Part shown: piece by piece, positions 1-10,971 of the stretch
Position numbering within the stretch: position 1 is the first letter of the stretch
Layout of the letters: each line of letters begins with the position of its first letter
Source: Taxillus chinensis
Lineage: Eukaryota; Streptophyta; Magnoliopsida; Santalales; Loranthaceae
NCBI GenBank assembly: GCA_023512835.1
Contig: CM042086.1
Coordinates: 14,768,309-14,832,308 of the forward strand
Direction: 5' to 3'
DNA length: 64,000 nt
Notes under the pieces: model-generated
What the model saw: the letters and a program-made list of their open reading frames with translations, nothing else
What the model was told of the DNA's origin: nothing
Databases searched by the model: none
Position numbers and translations under genes: made by a program

Positions 1-1
1 C

Positions 2-3000
2 AACTCTACTGGTATGGCCAACTATGATTTCCGGGAAGATGGGCAGCACCAATATGTCAACGCAGTAAATGGAATGGATGGCGGTGGTATCACTAGAAAG
101 GAGAGTATAGCGAGTGCCGCCTCCACACAAAATTCTGATTTGAGCGGTAATGAGGCGGCTGACGGCGCAGGTTCTGGGCAAGGTGCCGGTAATTGGCCAC
201 CATCAAACAGTGCTATGTCCCCGAGGGGGATTACAGATACTTCCAGTGACACTGCTCCCAGATTGGTTCGTGCAGACTCTAGGCCTGTAAATAATGCAGA
301 AACCCCCACTGTTCCATTAGGCGTCGCAGTGGTTACTTCTACTCCCCAAAACTTGACTCCCCAACCTGTGCCTGAGATAGAAAGAATGGTTCCCGCTATG
401 CTACAGCAGCAGCAAATGGGATTGAATTTCGTGCAAGGGGGAATGGAAATTCCAACCACAGCACCCCACTTGATATCTTATGTTGATTCTCATCCTGGGG
501 CCATCAACCGTGCGGAATATCTCCAACCTCCTTCCCAAATAGGATACCCAAATGGTTCTGTTTATAGCAAACCACAGCTTCACGATAATGGTGCCGGTGT
601 TAGTAGCCCTCACCATTTTATTGGTGTGCCCCAAACGACAATGGCTCCTTCATCATCTAATATCGGAATACAGCCAAGTGTGTTTCATCCATTGATGCAG
701 CCCCAACAGTCTGGAGACCAAAGTTTCCATACGTATCAAGCACACATCTCGCCTGCCGTGTTAGGGGCAGGCAGTTATGGCTGGCATCAGGTTCCACCAT
801 CGGAGCATGTGGCCTTGCCCAATGCATGGGTACCTCAGCCACAAGTGATTTTTCCTGGGAAGATTCAAAGGTTTGAGGACTGTTATATGTGTCAGAAGGA
901 ACTTCCTCATGCTCATTCAGATACTGTGGTGCAAGATCAGATAAATAGTGCTGCAGGCACTGTATCAGGGTTTAATCCAGTTTATCACAGTTTCCATCCA
1001 GGGGACAATAAAAGGAGCTGGCCAGTGAACAAGTTTGTGGTAACTGAAGCTCCAAGGGTCGAGCCTGTTGAACAACATAAGACCGTAGCTCAACTGAGGA
1101 CTCTTGACCTTAGGGATAATCAGGTCAGTGCATCTCCATCAGGCGCAATTGGGGTTCTGCAGAATTCTGAGGCATCACATGAAAGTGAGCAAATTAAGCA
1201 CCAAAAGGTAGATAATCCTTATAGTGTGTTCATGGACACTATTCCTCAATCCTGCCAAGGGGATGTTATGCCACCTCCGTTGATTCCAAACCCGTACCTT
1301 GTTAAACAGGGCGCCTTCTCAAATAAGCCTCCAAATGTTCGGGCGGAGACTGTCCTGCCACATGATGCTGTCGGTAATGAACAGGGTCAGTTGCTTGTTA
1401 ATAATTTTAGAATAGGTGATATTGTAGAACACAGACCACAGCTAGTTGCCCATGGGGAGTTGACTCCGGATGGTACTTCCGAAAAACTCAACACTGTTCT
1501 TGATGTAAATAAGAATAATGCAGCCGAAAAAGCACTATGTTTGGATTTCTCCTATTTTCAGAATTCGCAAATGGCGGAGCCACGAGAAGTGGCACAACAG
1601 CCTAATTCTGATGAATTTAATCATGGTAACCCAGCATCATCTGGCGTTGACTATACTCATTTGATGGACCCAGTACCATCAATCAGTGACTGGGAAAATA
1701 ACACCCGGGAATTCCAGCCAAATCTGGTTCCTAATAGTGCTGAAAATGTCCCTTCAAATGGTACAAACACAGCACCATCATCTATGTCCCTATTTAGCAG
1801 AGTTGAAGATGTTCTGGATACCTCAAACTCAGTTTTCAGCATTCAAGTTCCCTGGAACTACCAGCATGGTGCTAATTTCTCCCCTCCTAACCTAAATAAA
1901 AGTCCAACCAAAAAAGAAGCCTTAGACACCAGGGATCCCTTGAGTGAGAGCCAATTCAGAAATTGCGAGGAATCAAACAAGGAGGTGCAATTTGAGGATG
2001 GAGCTAACCCACCTCTAGTGAATCTTGATGACAGTTCTGTCGGAGGTCTGAAATTTGTCATTTGTCTTAATGATCTCTTCATATTTTGGGACTTAATGTT
2101 TCGGTTTCCATGTTGAAGGTTCAGCAGAGGAACTCATTGGTCAAGAGCTTCAGGCTGTTGCTGTGGGTGTAGCGTCTTCCGTTCTTCACACATCCACATC
2201 TTCTCATCCTCGCGAGATTGATGACTCTACTTCTGAAGCCCATAAGGACATTAAAGCTCGAGATAATGATCTGGAAATAAAGCATAAGCTTGAAGAGGTA
2301 ACTAGTATTCATATAATACCCGTATTAGTTTATTTGGTCACAGGTACGTCTTTTCTTTTCTTTTTTCAGTCATATAGTTTTATCGTTTCACCTGTTTTAC
2401 CCAATGTCCTTTCTAGGCTTGTAGGCATAATTATTCTTTGTTTGTGTTTAGGATATCAAGACAAAGCTGCCAGACAAAATAAATTTTGGGTTTCCTGCTT
2501 CTGACGGCATTGGACGCTTGCAGGTTAGAATTTACGAGAGTACTTTTCTGCTAGTTGATTGGAGGATGGAGTTCACCTGCCACTAATTTTAACGTTTGTT
2601 TTAGATAATAAAGAATGCTGACCTTGAAGAGTTGCATGAATTGGGTTCTGGTACATATGGTACTGTTTATCATGGAAAATGGAGGGGTTCTGATGTTGCT
2701 ATCAAGCGGATTAATGATCGATGCTTTGCTGGGAAGCCTTCAGAACAAGAACGCATGGTTTGTGTCTTCTCATTGTAACACGCACACACTCATTCTGCAG
2801 TTCCACTGTTTATTGAGATATCTTGAATTAAACAGAGGGCTGACTTTTGGAATGAAGCTGTCAAGCTTGCTGACCTGCATCATCCGAATGTAGTAGCCTT
2901 CTATGGTGTTGTACTAGATGGCCCTGGAAGTTCTGTTGCAACTGTTACAGAATTCATGGTTAATGGTTCCCTGAAAAATTCTTTTCAGAAGAATGAGAAG

Positions 3001-5834
3001 TACCATTCCTTACCTTTTCCCATCAATATCCGTTTCTCTACTTTTCCCAACTAATTTTTTGCCATTCACAAGGCAAAGAGTTGTTTGGTAATAAGTTGCT
3101 CTTATCAGGAATCTTGACAAGCATAAGCGTCTGGTGATTGCAATGGATGTGGCCTTTGGGATGGAATATCTGCATGGAAGGAATATAGTTCATTTTGATT
3201 TGAAGAGTGATAATTTACTTGTCAATCTTCGAGATCCCCACCGTCCAATATGCAAGGTCAGTGTCTGGCTCATGGATCTTTTACGCCATCTTTCAGAAAA
3301 GATTTTTTGGTGGACAAGCTTTAATCTGTTCTATTTTTGAACTACTGTTTCAAACACAATATTAATAAGATGGGCGCATCCTCTTTTAAATAAAATTCTG
3401 ATAATGATAATTGGTCTTCACTAGGCAACTTCCTGCCAGCGTATCAGATAACAAGCATTAGTTTTACTCTGCGGTTACATAGTTTCAGGGAGATCAACTA
3501 AGTTAAGAAGAGAATATGGTTTGCTTGTTAATGCTTTACAAGTACCGATGGGCATATTGTAAATAATCTAGTGTGGAACGGAAAAAGTGAAATTGTTTAA
3601 TCAATATTTTCATGCTGCCATCCAGTTGGTTAGTTAGCAAGCACGCGTAGAGTTGAAGTTCCCCTAGGACATCATATACAACTAACTGCATGGGTAAGAA
3701 TAATTGAACTAAGATTCTGGCTTCTAACTGTCATATGATGGGTTAAAAAATCCATGACACATCCATGTGCTCATTAATTGCAATGTAAGTGATCACATAA
3801 ATTGTAGCAAATTTGTACCATGCATGGTAGATAGTAGTGATTCAAAGCTTAATCGGTAGCAATAGCATAACTAGAACAGTGGTGTAGGTGGAAAGGCACT
3901 TCTTGCATTAGTTGATCGTAGATGTTATACAACGGAAAAATATTTTAGCCTTTACAAGGCAATTGAGAATGGTTTACTAGTCACTCTATGCGTAGAATTT
4001 CAAACCATTTTTTAAGTACTTCAAGGAAACATCATGATTCTTGAGTTACCAGAGGATAGTTAGGTTTTGGTGACCATGGGTGTACTATGCCCTGGGCAAG
4101 CCAAGCCCATGACATTAGGCATTGATTTTATACAGATCCACTACTTTAGTTTAGTATTTATTTCTCAATTTATTAATTTTTTATTACTATTTTGCACTAT
4201 CAAGACCTATGTGATGCAAATTCATGCTCTGTTGGAAGTGGGAACAAAACGGACATCCTACCGCCTTAAACATAAACACAAATCTAATGTAGTTTCTGCT
4301 TCTGCTTCCGTATTTTTTGTAAGTATCTGTTTGTAAGGGGACAAATATACATCTGTAAATGTGTCTGTGTGCATGATATTACCCACACTGAATCTACATA
4401 CAGTTATATTATATGATGGAAGAAGGCTTCCCTACTTTGGATATGAATGCTTGATTCCAAGTTATTATCAACCATGGAGATTTTGGCTCCAAGAATTGTT
4501 GGCAATTTATTGCATGAGTATTTTCCAAAAGGGTGCCCTGGATTTTTCTTTTTCTTTTTCAAGTTTTTTATGCACAAGGGGCTATGCAGTACCAGTGACT
4601 GAATTTTCGTTGATTTGCTAGGATAATGACTCATGGGTTAGTATATATGTTTTGTTCTTATGCCCCACCCTTGGATTTTAATTTACTCTTTCTATTTTTA
4701 ATTCTCATGTTAAGTTTCTACAGATCTTTTACCAGTGGTTATCAAAGGTTTTTCTTTGAACACTAATGCCAACTGTACTTCTACTGTCAAAACTCATTCG
4801 ACTTTATAATTTCTCATCAATCAATTCATACATGCATAAAAAATATTAACCGTGATGAGGTGCCGCGCACATGGCCATTGGCACAACTTCATGCTAGTCA
4901 GAGTTGAAAAGGGAAAATTCCCGTAATGGTGTGTCCCCAACTTGGCGGGACGTATTTTTTCTCCAATGGGATGCCACCTTGTCTGAGGATGGGGCATGTG
5001 TCTTCCAACTCGTCACCATTAATATTATGTGATATTCTACATTTTTGATAGAACCTTGGTTGAGATAAATTGTAATAATGAGTTAGTTTTGACAAATTAC
5101 AATTCATTGACCTGTATAGCAAGTGAATAAACTAGTGACCACAGAATACCCAAGTTTGCATGTGACCAAAATGTTTCACCGTTGGAACCAGGTTGGTGAT
5201 TTGGGCTTGTCCAAGGTCAAGTGTCAGACCCTGATTTCAGGAGGTGTCCGTGGAACACTGCCGTGGATGGCTCCAGAGCTCTTGAACGGCAGCAGTAGTC
5301 TTGTTTCTGAGAAGGTCTGTCGTGTCATATTATCCCTTGGGAATAGTTTTGCCTCCTTCACCCAACCAAATTCACTTTGAAATCCGGGATTTTTTTTTTC
5401 TTTTTCAATTTTAGGTTGATGTTTTCTCATTTGGGGTTGTGATGTGGGAGCTCCTCACAAGAGAAGAACCATATGCAGACCTGCACTATGGCGCTATCAT
5501 TGGTATTTATTTATTTTTGGATCACCGTTAAATAATATTTCAATTGTAGAAACTGCCAATATATTTCCTCGGAATTTATCCTAGAGCCACCTGAGATGAT
5601 CTTTGGTCTCCTAACACAATTCCAGGAGGCATAGTAAGCAACACGTTGCGGCCATCTGTTCCAGATTCATGTGACCCAGAATGGAGATCCTTGATGGAAC
5701 AATGTTGGTCATCCGAACCGTCTGACAGGCCCAGCTTCACAGAGATTGCAAGCCAGTTGCGCTCTATAGCTGGTATGATTCCTCCCAGAGTACAAACCCA
5801 ACAACAGCAACAATCCCCTCTAGTGCTAGAGTAA
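2..5834 (+). CDS. Raf-like MAPKKK, subgroup B4 (5'-truncated by window edge)
   Basis: Cytosolic serine/threonine kinase of the plant B4 Raf group, known as activators of SnRK2 kinases in osmotic-stress and ABA signalling. Hand-joined exons are <2-2045, 2119-2297, 2452-2523, 2605-2757, 2836-2999, 3109-3256, 5192-5314, 5415-5502 and 5626-5834; all joins keep phase and give about 1055 residues from the ATG at 14. The frame is open to the left edge, so the true start and the family's PB1 domain lie upstream. The first exon encodes a long low-complexity linker. The kinase domain starts in exon 4: GSGTYGTV glycine loop, VAIK lysine, [13 protein letters not shown] helix C, HFDLKSDN catalytic loop, DLG instead of DFG, and MAPELL. 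HFD (non-RD) and DLG both occur in B4 relatives as I recall them, so they are family traits. The C-terminus ends in a short glutamine run. The alternative, another Raf subgroup, is less likely. Confidence 0.93.
3257..5191 (+). other. long intron of the Raf-like kinase gene
   Basis: A 1.9-kb intron lies between the catalytic-loop exon (ending ICK) and the exon that begins VGDLGLSK. All other introns in this gene region are about 75-155 bases. It is AT-rich with no coding similarity that I can recognise; short open frames inside it (for example at 4067-4336) look random. I found no clear terminal repeats of an inserted element, though an old insertion would explain the size. Confidence 0.7.
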
Positions 5835-6088
5835 TTTTGCTTTCCTACGAGGCTTGTATGTGACCTCCAGCATGTAAGAGAATTTGTTACAGGTTGTGAA
5901 TATAAAAAATATTCTTTTCCGACAGATTATTTTTTTTATTAAATTTGATCCTTAAATCTTTTGTTAATTTCTGTTGAGCTGATTTGCTTGTAGCCTTTTA
6001 CGTTCTGTTTTAACATGGGTAATCTTAGTATCCACCCGTATAACCTTAGTTCAGTGTCAATTTCACTTTTTTTTATATATAAAATAAA

Positions 6089-6234
6089 TTGAATGTCTTG
6101 AATCCACCCGTTTTTTAAAAATAAATTAATGTACGCTTTTTTATATTAATTGAAATCATGAATAAGTAAAATTTAAACGGAAAATTCAATACATTCAATT
6201 TATTTAAAACAACGGGTGGATTCAAGACATTCAA
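6089..6234. repeat. 24-bp perfect inverted repeat with 98-bp loop (foldback/MITE-like)
   Basis: Bases 6089-6112 are the exact reverse complement of 6211-6234 (core CGGGTGGATTCAAGACATTC on the right arm). Similarity continues inward with small gaps, through AATAAATT-type sequence. The transcript or single strand would fold into a long hairpin. Related GGGTGGATTC and ATCCACCCG motifs recur nearby (about 6032 and 6365). A decayed foldback MITE is the simplest reading; no target duplication was identified. Confidence 0.75.
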
Positions 6235-6762
6235 ATCTACATTCACGTATTGGAAAAAGAAACTAAAAGAGCACAATGTAATAAATTTATGTGAGAATAT
6301 TATTTCACAAATAATAACATAAGTAATATTAAGTACAGATAGATTATACAGGTAATTCGCGCAAGGGGTGGATTCGGGTTGGATTGGTATTCATACAAAT
6401 TTAATGATAGAAAAAGAATTCCCTACACAACTTATTTACAAATAGACTTTTCTATAATGTAAAAGCATAAAAAACTCATCAAGTTTTCCTATAAACGAAT
6501 CTTAGATAACTTTTTAAAAGTGTATAATTCATTTACAGTAACATCTTTTTCATTAGAACAATAAGTCATATTACTAATAAATCTAAATATTAATGAAAAC
6601 TAAAAACATAGTTATACATATCAAAGCCTTGTGATTATATGTATATATATTAGAGTGATGGAATGAAAGTATGACTCTTTTTATAAACATCAAATCATTC
6701 TTAGGTATATTATTTTTTGTTGAAACCTTATTTTATATAAGTTCTGTTAAATAATTTTAAGG

Positions 6763-6797
<35 letters not shown>

Positions 6798-6800
6798 AAA
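6763..6800. repeat. TA microsatellite
   Basis: An almost pure run of AT dinucleotides with one interruption (TATTATA), inside AT-rich intergenic DNA. Confidence 0.9.
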
Positions 6801-7431
6801 ATCTCTTGATGGCTTTAAAATCATACTATATCGATAATATTATATAAAATATTTATCGTCAGTATTAAAGTTGATCTAATTACATTTTACTTTGTCTATT
6901 AAATTGATTCTTGCCATAATAATAATAATAGAATCATGTTTCTTATTAATTTTTTTTACTTCATATCATTGTCTAAAAAGTGAAATTATATAAAATAAAA
7001 ATAAAACCTTCATATATACGCATTAATTCAAAAAGGATTTGAATCGTTTGTAAGTTCCGCGTGAATTGATACGTTTGGTCAAAGCGAGAAGAAATCTCTC
7101 GCGTACGCGACTACGCGTCGTCCAAAGTCCAATCAATATGGCAAACAAATACCAGTTCGTTGTTTGGTTAACCAACCCGAGTTGGAGACTTGTTAGCTAT
7201 CTAATTTCTTGGTGTTTAACTCGCGTCTCTTGGTGTGGTGCGTGGTGCGCGCGCGAGGTAGCCCAGCTAGAGACGCCGAAGAGACCCCATTATGGGAAAC
7301 AAAATAATAACAAAAATTAATTGTTATAAAATAATTTAATTTAATAATTTATTTTTAAAACAAATATGATAGAGTCTAAAATAAATCAAATTATCATATA
7401 GTCTCAAATCCAAACTCCTCCACACGACACG

Positions 7432-7490
7432 ACACGGGTGGGTGGTGGTATGCCTTAGAGCAATATGAAAACACACGGGTGGGTGGTGGT
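7432..7490. repeat. duplicated 18-mer, 41 bp apart
   Basis: ACACGGGTGGGTGGTGGT occurs at 7432-7449 and again at 7473-7490, each followed by a similar TNTGCC. This is a short-range direct duplication. It lies about 390-450 bases upstream of the ATG at 7879, so it could belong to that gene's promoter, but I have no evidence of function. Confidence 0.8.
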
Positions 7491-7878
7491 CTGCCCGGCT
7501 ATTTAAATTTAATTAAATTTAGATAGTTTGTGTCTCAATATTTGAATTTTAATAAAATTTGTATTGAAAACAAAGATCACCACCTCACCTCATGTGACTC
7601 ATACAAGTAAATTTAACTAAAAATTTAAAGAGATGCTCTTACGCCTCGCCACCTCATGTGTATAACTCACGCTCGCGCGTGAGCTGACAGCTGCCGAGGA
7701 AAAAAATAACAAAAAAGACAACAAATACGACTCAACCTCCGCTTCATGGCACTCACCGCGTCCTCAAGCCCGCCAGCCCACCCATTCCCTGCTTCTCTGA
7801 TGTTTGTCAATCCTTATCGCTTATGAACACACACAACCTTGACCTCTATATTCACAAAAAAAAAAAAAACCCAAATCC

Positions 7879-8328
7879 ATGGCTGCGTCCCACAATAACC
7901 CAATCTTTAGGAACGCCAATACACCGTTAACGCCACATGAAGAAGAAGAAGAAGAAGACGATAACGAAATGGCACCACAATCCGGCTGCTGCTATTTTCC
8001 ATTCTCAGGGACCAGGAGAAACAATGGCCGCGGCGGGTATCTGCTGCAACAAATTATAGGGGAGAGCAAAGCACAAGGGTGGTGGAACAAAGCCGCGGAG
8101 GAGGCGCCCAAGTGCTGGAATTCCTTTACCAGGAAGGCGGCTGCTGCTGGTGGTGGTTGTTGTTCCTGGCATAGCAATAAGAAGCCAAGGGCTTGGCTTC
8201 ACTACGACTCAAAAAGCTATGCTCTAAATTTTGAGGACGCTGCTGCTATCGCTAGTCAAGGAGATGATGCTCTTCTGGCCAAACATTATTACTGGAATGA
8301 AAAAAAACATACTCGAGTTGGGTCATGA
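7879..8328 (+). CDS. small plant protein with C-terminal YDxxSYALNFED motif
   Basis: Single-exon frame of 149 codons. The ATG follows an A-rich leader (AAAAAA...CCAAATCC). The protein has an acidic run (EEEEEEDDNE) near residues 19-28, a middle part rich in Cys, Trp and Gly, and a C-terminal WLHYDSKSYALNFEDAA block. That block resembles a family of small plant proteins often labelled stress-induced or uncharacterised, which end in YDPxSYALNFDDG; I rely on memory for this. No signal peptide or membrane segment is visible. It converges on the cyclophilin gene, 260 bases away. Biochemical function is unknown. An intron-containing model is possible but not needed. Confidence 0.7.
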   Translation: MAASHNNPIFRNANTPLTPHEEEEEEDDNEMAPQSGCCYFPFSGTRRNNGRGGYLLQQIIGESKAQGWWNKAAEEAPKCWNSFTRKAAAAGGGCCSWHSNKKPRAWLHYDSKSYALNFEDAAAIASQGDDALLAKHYYWNEKKHTRVGS

Positions 8329-8589
8329 TTCATGACTCTCGACTCCTATTTGATTGTTCAATTGCTTTCCCTCTCTACCCATACATGTTTAAACCTGTTC
8401 ACATTCCCTTGATTTAATTTAATCGTTAGTAATTTATACATACCATAAAAATCGAAACAATAGTGATTAGTGAGGATTATTCTTACTATTTAGATGTATA
8501 ATCCACATCAAAATTCGTTTATGAAAGACCAGTATCATAAAAATATTGTATGTTGGTTCTTGAGGCCTCAACTCACGATGACAGCACTA

Positions 8590-10829
8590 TCAAGGTAGGC
8601 TCGGCTGGAAGGAAGGCTTTGCCACCACTCTTAGTTCTCCACATTCGCTAATATAGACCGTCTTCAAAGGCCTATTCCATAAGCCGCGGGCAACTTGGGC
8701 TCTTTCATCACCAAAAAACTCAGCCAAGTTGTTGAATTGGCGGATCCTGTCAGCTGGTTTGTATGTGGGAATGGAAGCTATGCTCAATACAACGTCCAGC
8801 CCTGGGGTCCAATTTTGATTATGAGGAATTGAGAAAAGGATGCTATTAATTTAACATTAGTTCATGGGTCCACTATCCTTAAACACACATCAGATTTATT
8901 TATTTATGTAAACACGACTACTAGCTAGATAAAGAGGTAAGTCTTAATTTGATGTGGTTCTAGCCAACGGTTAATGGCTATTGCAATGAGAAGAGGCCTC
9001 TTTACCAAAACCAACAAGTTTTGTCCAGAATCATGTAATCAAAGAGGTAAAGCAGAAGGGCATTCACTGATTCGCTTGTGGATTGAGCAGACGTCAAGTG
9101 CAGAAACATGAATCAAGGCAAAAGAAAAGGGTAAACAATATGATGTGTAAGAAGAAGAATGCTAAATCTATCTCTGCTCAACTATTGTAAAAGCAAAATG
9201 CCTCATATCTTCAACTGAAAGTAAGAACGTAAATCATATTTATAAACATTCAGAAATAACAATAGAGGGCATCCACTATCACTGCGTTGGATATCAGCAA
9301 ACACCAAATACATAATTACGAATCAATGCGCAGGTAAAAGGTTGACTGCGGATAAGAAGAAGAAATTAAGCAAAAAAAAAAAAGGCCTGACTTCATCCAA
9401 CAGATAACACATGCCCCTAGATAACGGGTGTTTTGCTAAATATATCCCGGCTCAATTAGCATTGATCAGCTGCCACACAATCTCATGTTTAAAACAAATA
9501 AAAAAAAGGTGCTACCTAGCAATCTATTTGGCTATTCTCGAATTAAAAGGTTCAAGCAAAACCAATACGAGTATTCTAAATTACTAAGCTAACAAATTCC
9601 GGTGTAGAATAAGATAACAATGACAGAGCATGTTGATGAAGAAACATAAGAATGTTGAAAAGGCAAACCAACCATCTCCAGTGCTACAAAGTCCAGCATG
9701 AATAAAATGACTAAAGTGAATCAATCGCACGTTGCAACGAACTATGCCCAACAATCCTAAATAATAAATAAATAAAGATAATCCAAAAATGAGAACACAG
9801 ATAATAAATATAACTACTGACGAAGAAGCATGTTAATTTTGATAACCAAACCAACCATTTCCAATGATACACGGTTCAGTATGAATAAAATGACAGAAAT
9901 CAATCCATCACTCATTGCAGCTATGACTAACAGTCCTAAATAAATTAACAAACAAAAGACAACCCAGAAACACAGATGATGCGAAGACCTACTAATTCAG
10001 AAATATATAAGGAAAAAAACCTTAAAATATCGAAAATTAAGGAACAGATGGACAACAGCGTTATGTTACCTGCAACGACAGTCCCAAAAACGATGTTTTT
10101 ATCATCGAGCCGGGGACATGGGCCAGGCCCAGTGGTGATCAAGAACTCTACATTGTGGTAATTTGTGCGGAGCTTGATCTCGTCGTCGTCGTCGTTCTCC
10201 GACAAACACAGCGACACGAGGCCCGGCCGGGAGTGGGTGAGCGCGAAGGCCTTGGAATCGACCGTCTCGGTGTTGAGGGTGAGGTTGGTGGGCGGAGGAA
10301 CCTCCCCCCGGTCGCGGCGTCCCTGGCGACCGGCGAGGAAGAAGTTGCCGGGGAAGATTTTGTGGACCAAAGTGCCCCGGTAGGACGACCCGGCAGCGCC
10401 GGTGCACATGGCCTTGAAGTTGGCGACAGTGTGGGGGAGGAGGCGGCCGTAGAGGCCGAGGACAATGCGGCCGAGAGGTTCAGCATCCGGGCAAGAGAGG
10501 AGGATGTCACCGCCGGCGCCGGTGGCGGCCTGGGTGGCCCGTTCGGGGACGAAGGAGGTGGGACAGAGGGTGAAGTCGAGGAAGACTTGGTCGGTAACTT
10601 CCGGCTCGAGGGGCGGTGGAGTCGCGGCGGCAGAAAGGGGGAGGGGAAGAGCGGCGGCGGCGGTGGAGAGGAGGAGAGGGCGGCGAGGGGTGAGGTGGCG
10701 CGGTTTGGGATTGGGGGGTGGAGGAGGAGGAGGAGGAGGGAGGGAGTGGGAGTAAGAGTGTCGCTGAGATGGAGGCCATAACCGTGAAAGGTCAGAGGTG
10801 GCGGTGTTGGTTGGCGCAGTGTGAGACAT
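8590..10829 (-). CDS. CYP26-2: CYP26-2-type chloroplast (thylakoid-lumen class) cyclophilin-like PPIase
   Basis: Two exons on the minus strand: 10829-10070 and 8801-8590, joined in phase as VVAG/LDVVLSI, giving 323 residues (Arabidopsis CYP26-2 is of similar length as I recall). The N-terminus is Ser/Pro-rich with a proline run and a hydrophobic Ala/Leu stretch, which fits plastid and possibly lumen targeting. Cyclophilin-like blocks include PLGRIVLGLYGRLLPHTVANF, TLVHKIFPGNFFLAGRQG, LSENDDDDEIKL and NVEFLITTGPGPCPRLD. The second exon carries SIPTYKPADRIRQFNNLAEF and the usual C-terminus. The canonical catalytic Arg and Trp positions are not kept, so isomerase activity is doubtful, as for the family. 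An in-frame ATG at 10931 also exists; I chose 10829 because it begins a transit-like sequence. The large open frames on the opposite strand here are shadows of GC-rich coding DNA. Confidence 0.92.
9628..9975. repeat. diverged tandem duplication (about 180 bp unit) in the CYP26-2 intron
   Basis: Copy 1 is near 9628-9800 and copy 2 near 9812-9975. Both contain GAAGAAnCATnnnAATnTTGA, AACCAACCAT-TCCA-TG, AGTATGAATAAAATGAC or its variant, a CAATCC segment, a CCTAAATAA segment and end at GAnnACACAGAT. The copies differ by many substitutions and small gaps, so the duplication is old. Confidence 0.75.
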
Positions 10830-10941
10830 GTTTTGTTTGAGAGTAGTGGAGAGGAAAGGAGAGGAGGGAAATGTGAGAGGTGGCCTATCAGTTGGCATAA
10901 GGTGGATGAAGGTATTTGGATATGATACCATGTGACCAGTG

Positions 10942-10971
10942 CATATATATACATATATATATATATATATA
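10942..10971 (-). promoter_or_regulatory. TA-rich tract, possible TATA region of the cyclophilin gene
   Basis: An alternating TA tract lies 113-142 bases upstream of the chosen ATG on the minus strand. It could act as a TATA region with a leader of roughly 80-110 bases. It is also a simple microsatellite, so the promoter role is inference. Confidence 0.4.

Larger units (their letters stand above)
5835..7878. other. AT-rich intergenic region
   Basis: This stretch holds the 3' flank of the Raf-like gene and the 5' flank of the small gene at 7879. It contains a 24-bp perfect inverted repeat (6089-6234), a TA microsatellite (6763-6800), an 18-bp direct duplication (7432-7490) and otherwise AT-rich DNA. 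The 84-codon frame at 7066-7320 has no recognisable domain and I do not call it. Confidence 0.7.

Noticed and set aside
7066..7320. 84-codon frame upstream of the small gene
   Set aside because: No known motif and flanked by AT-rich repeats; likely chance.
10155..10781. 208-codon plus-strand open frame
   Set aside because: Antisense to the GC-rich first exon of the cyclophilin gene; composition (Gly, Glu, Arg runs) is a shadow of Pro/Ser codons.
10148..10954. 268-codon minus-strand frame
   Set aside because: A shifted frame over the cyclophilin exon; Pro/Ser-rich and without domain motifs, while the other frame has clear cyclophilin blocks.
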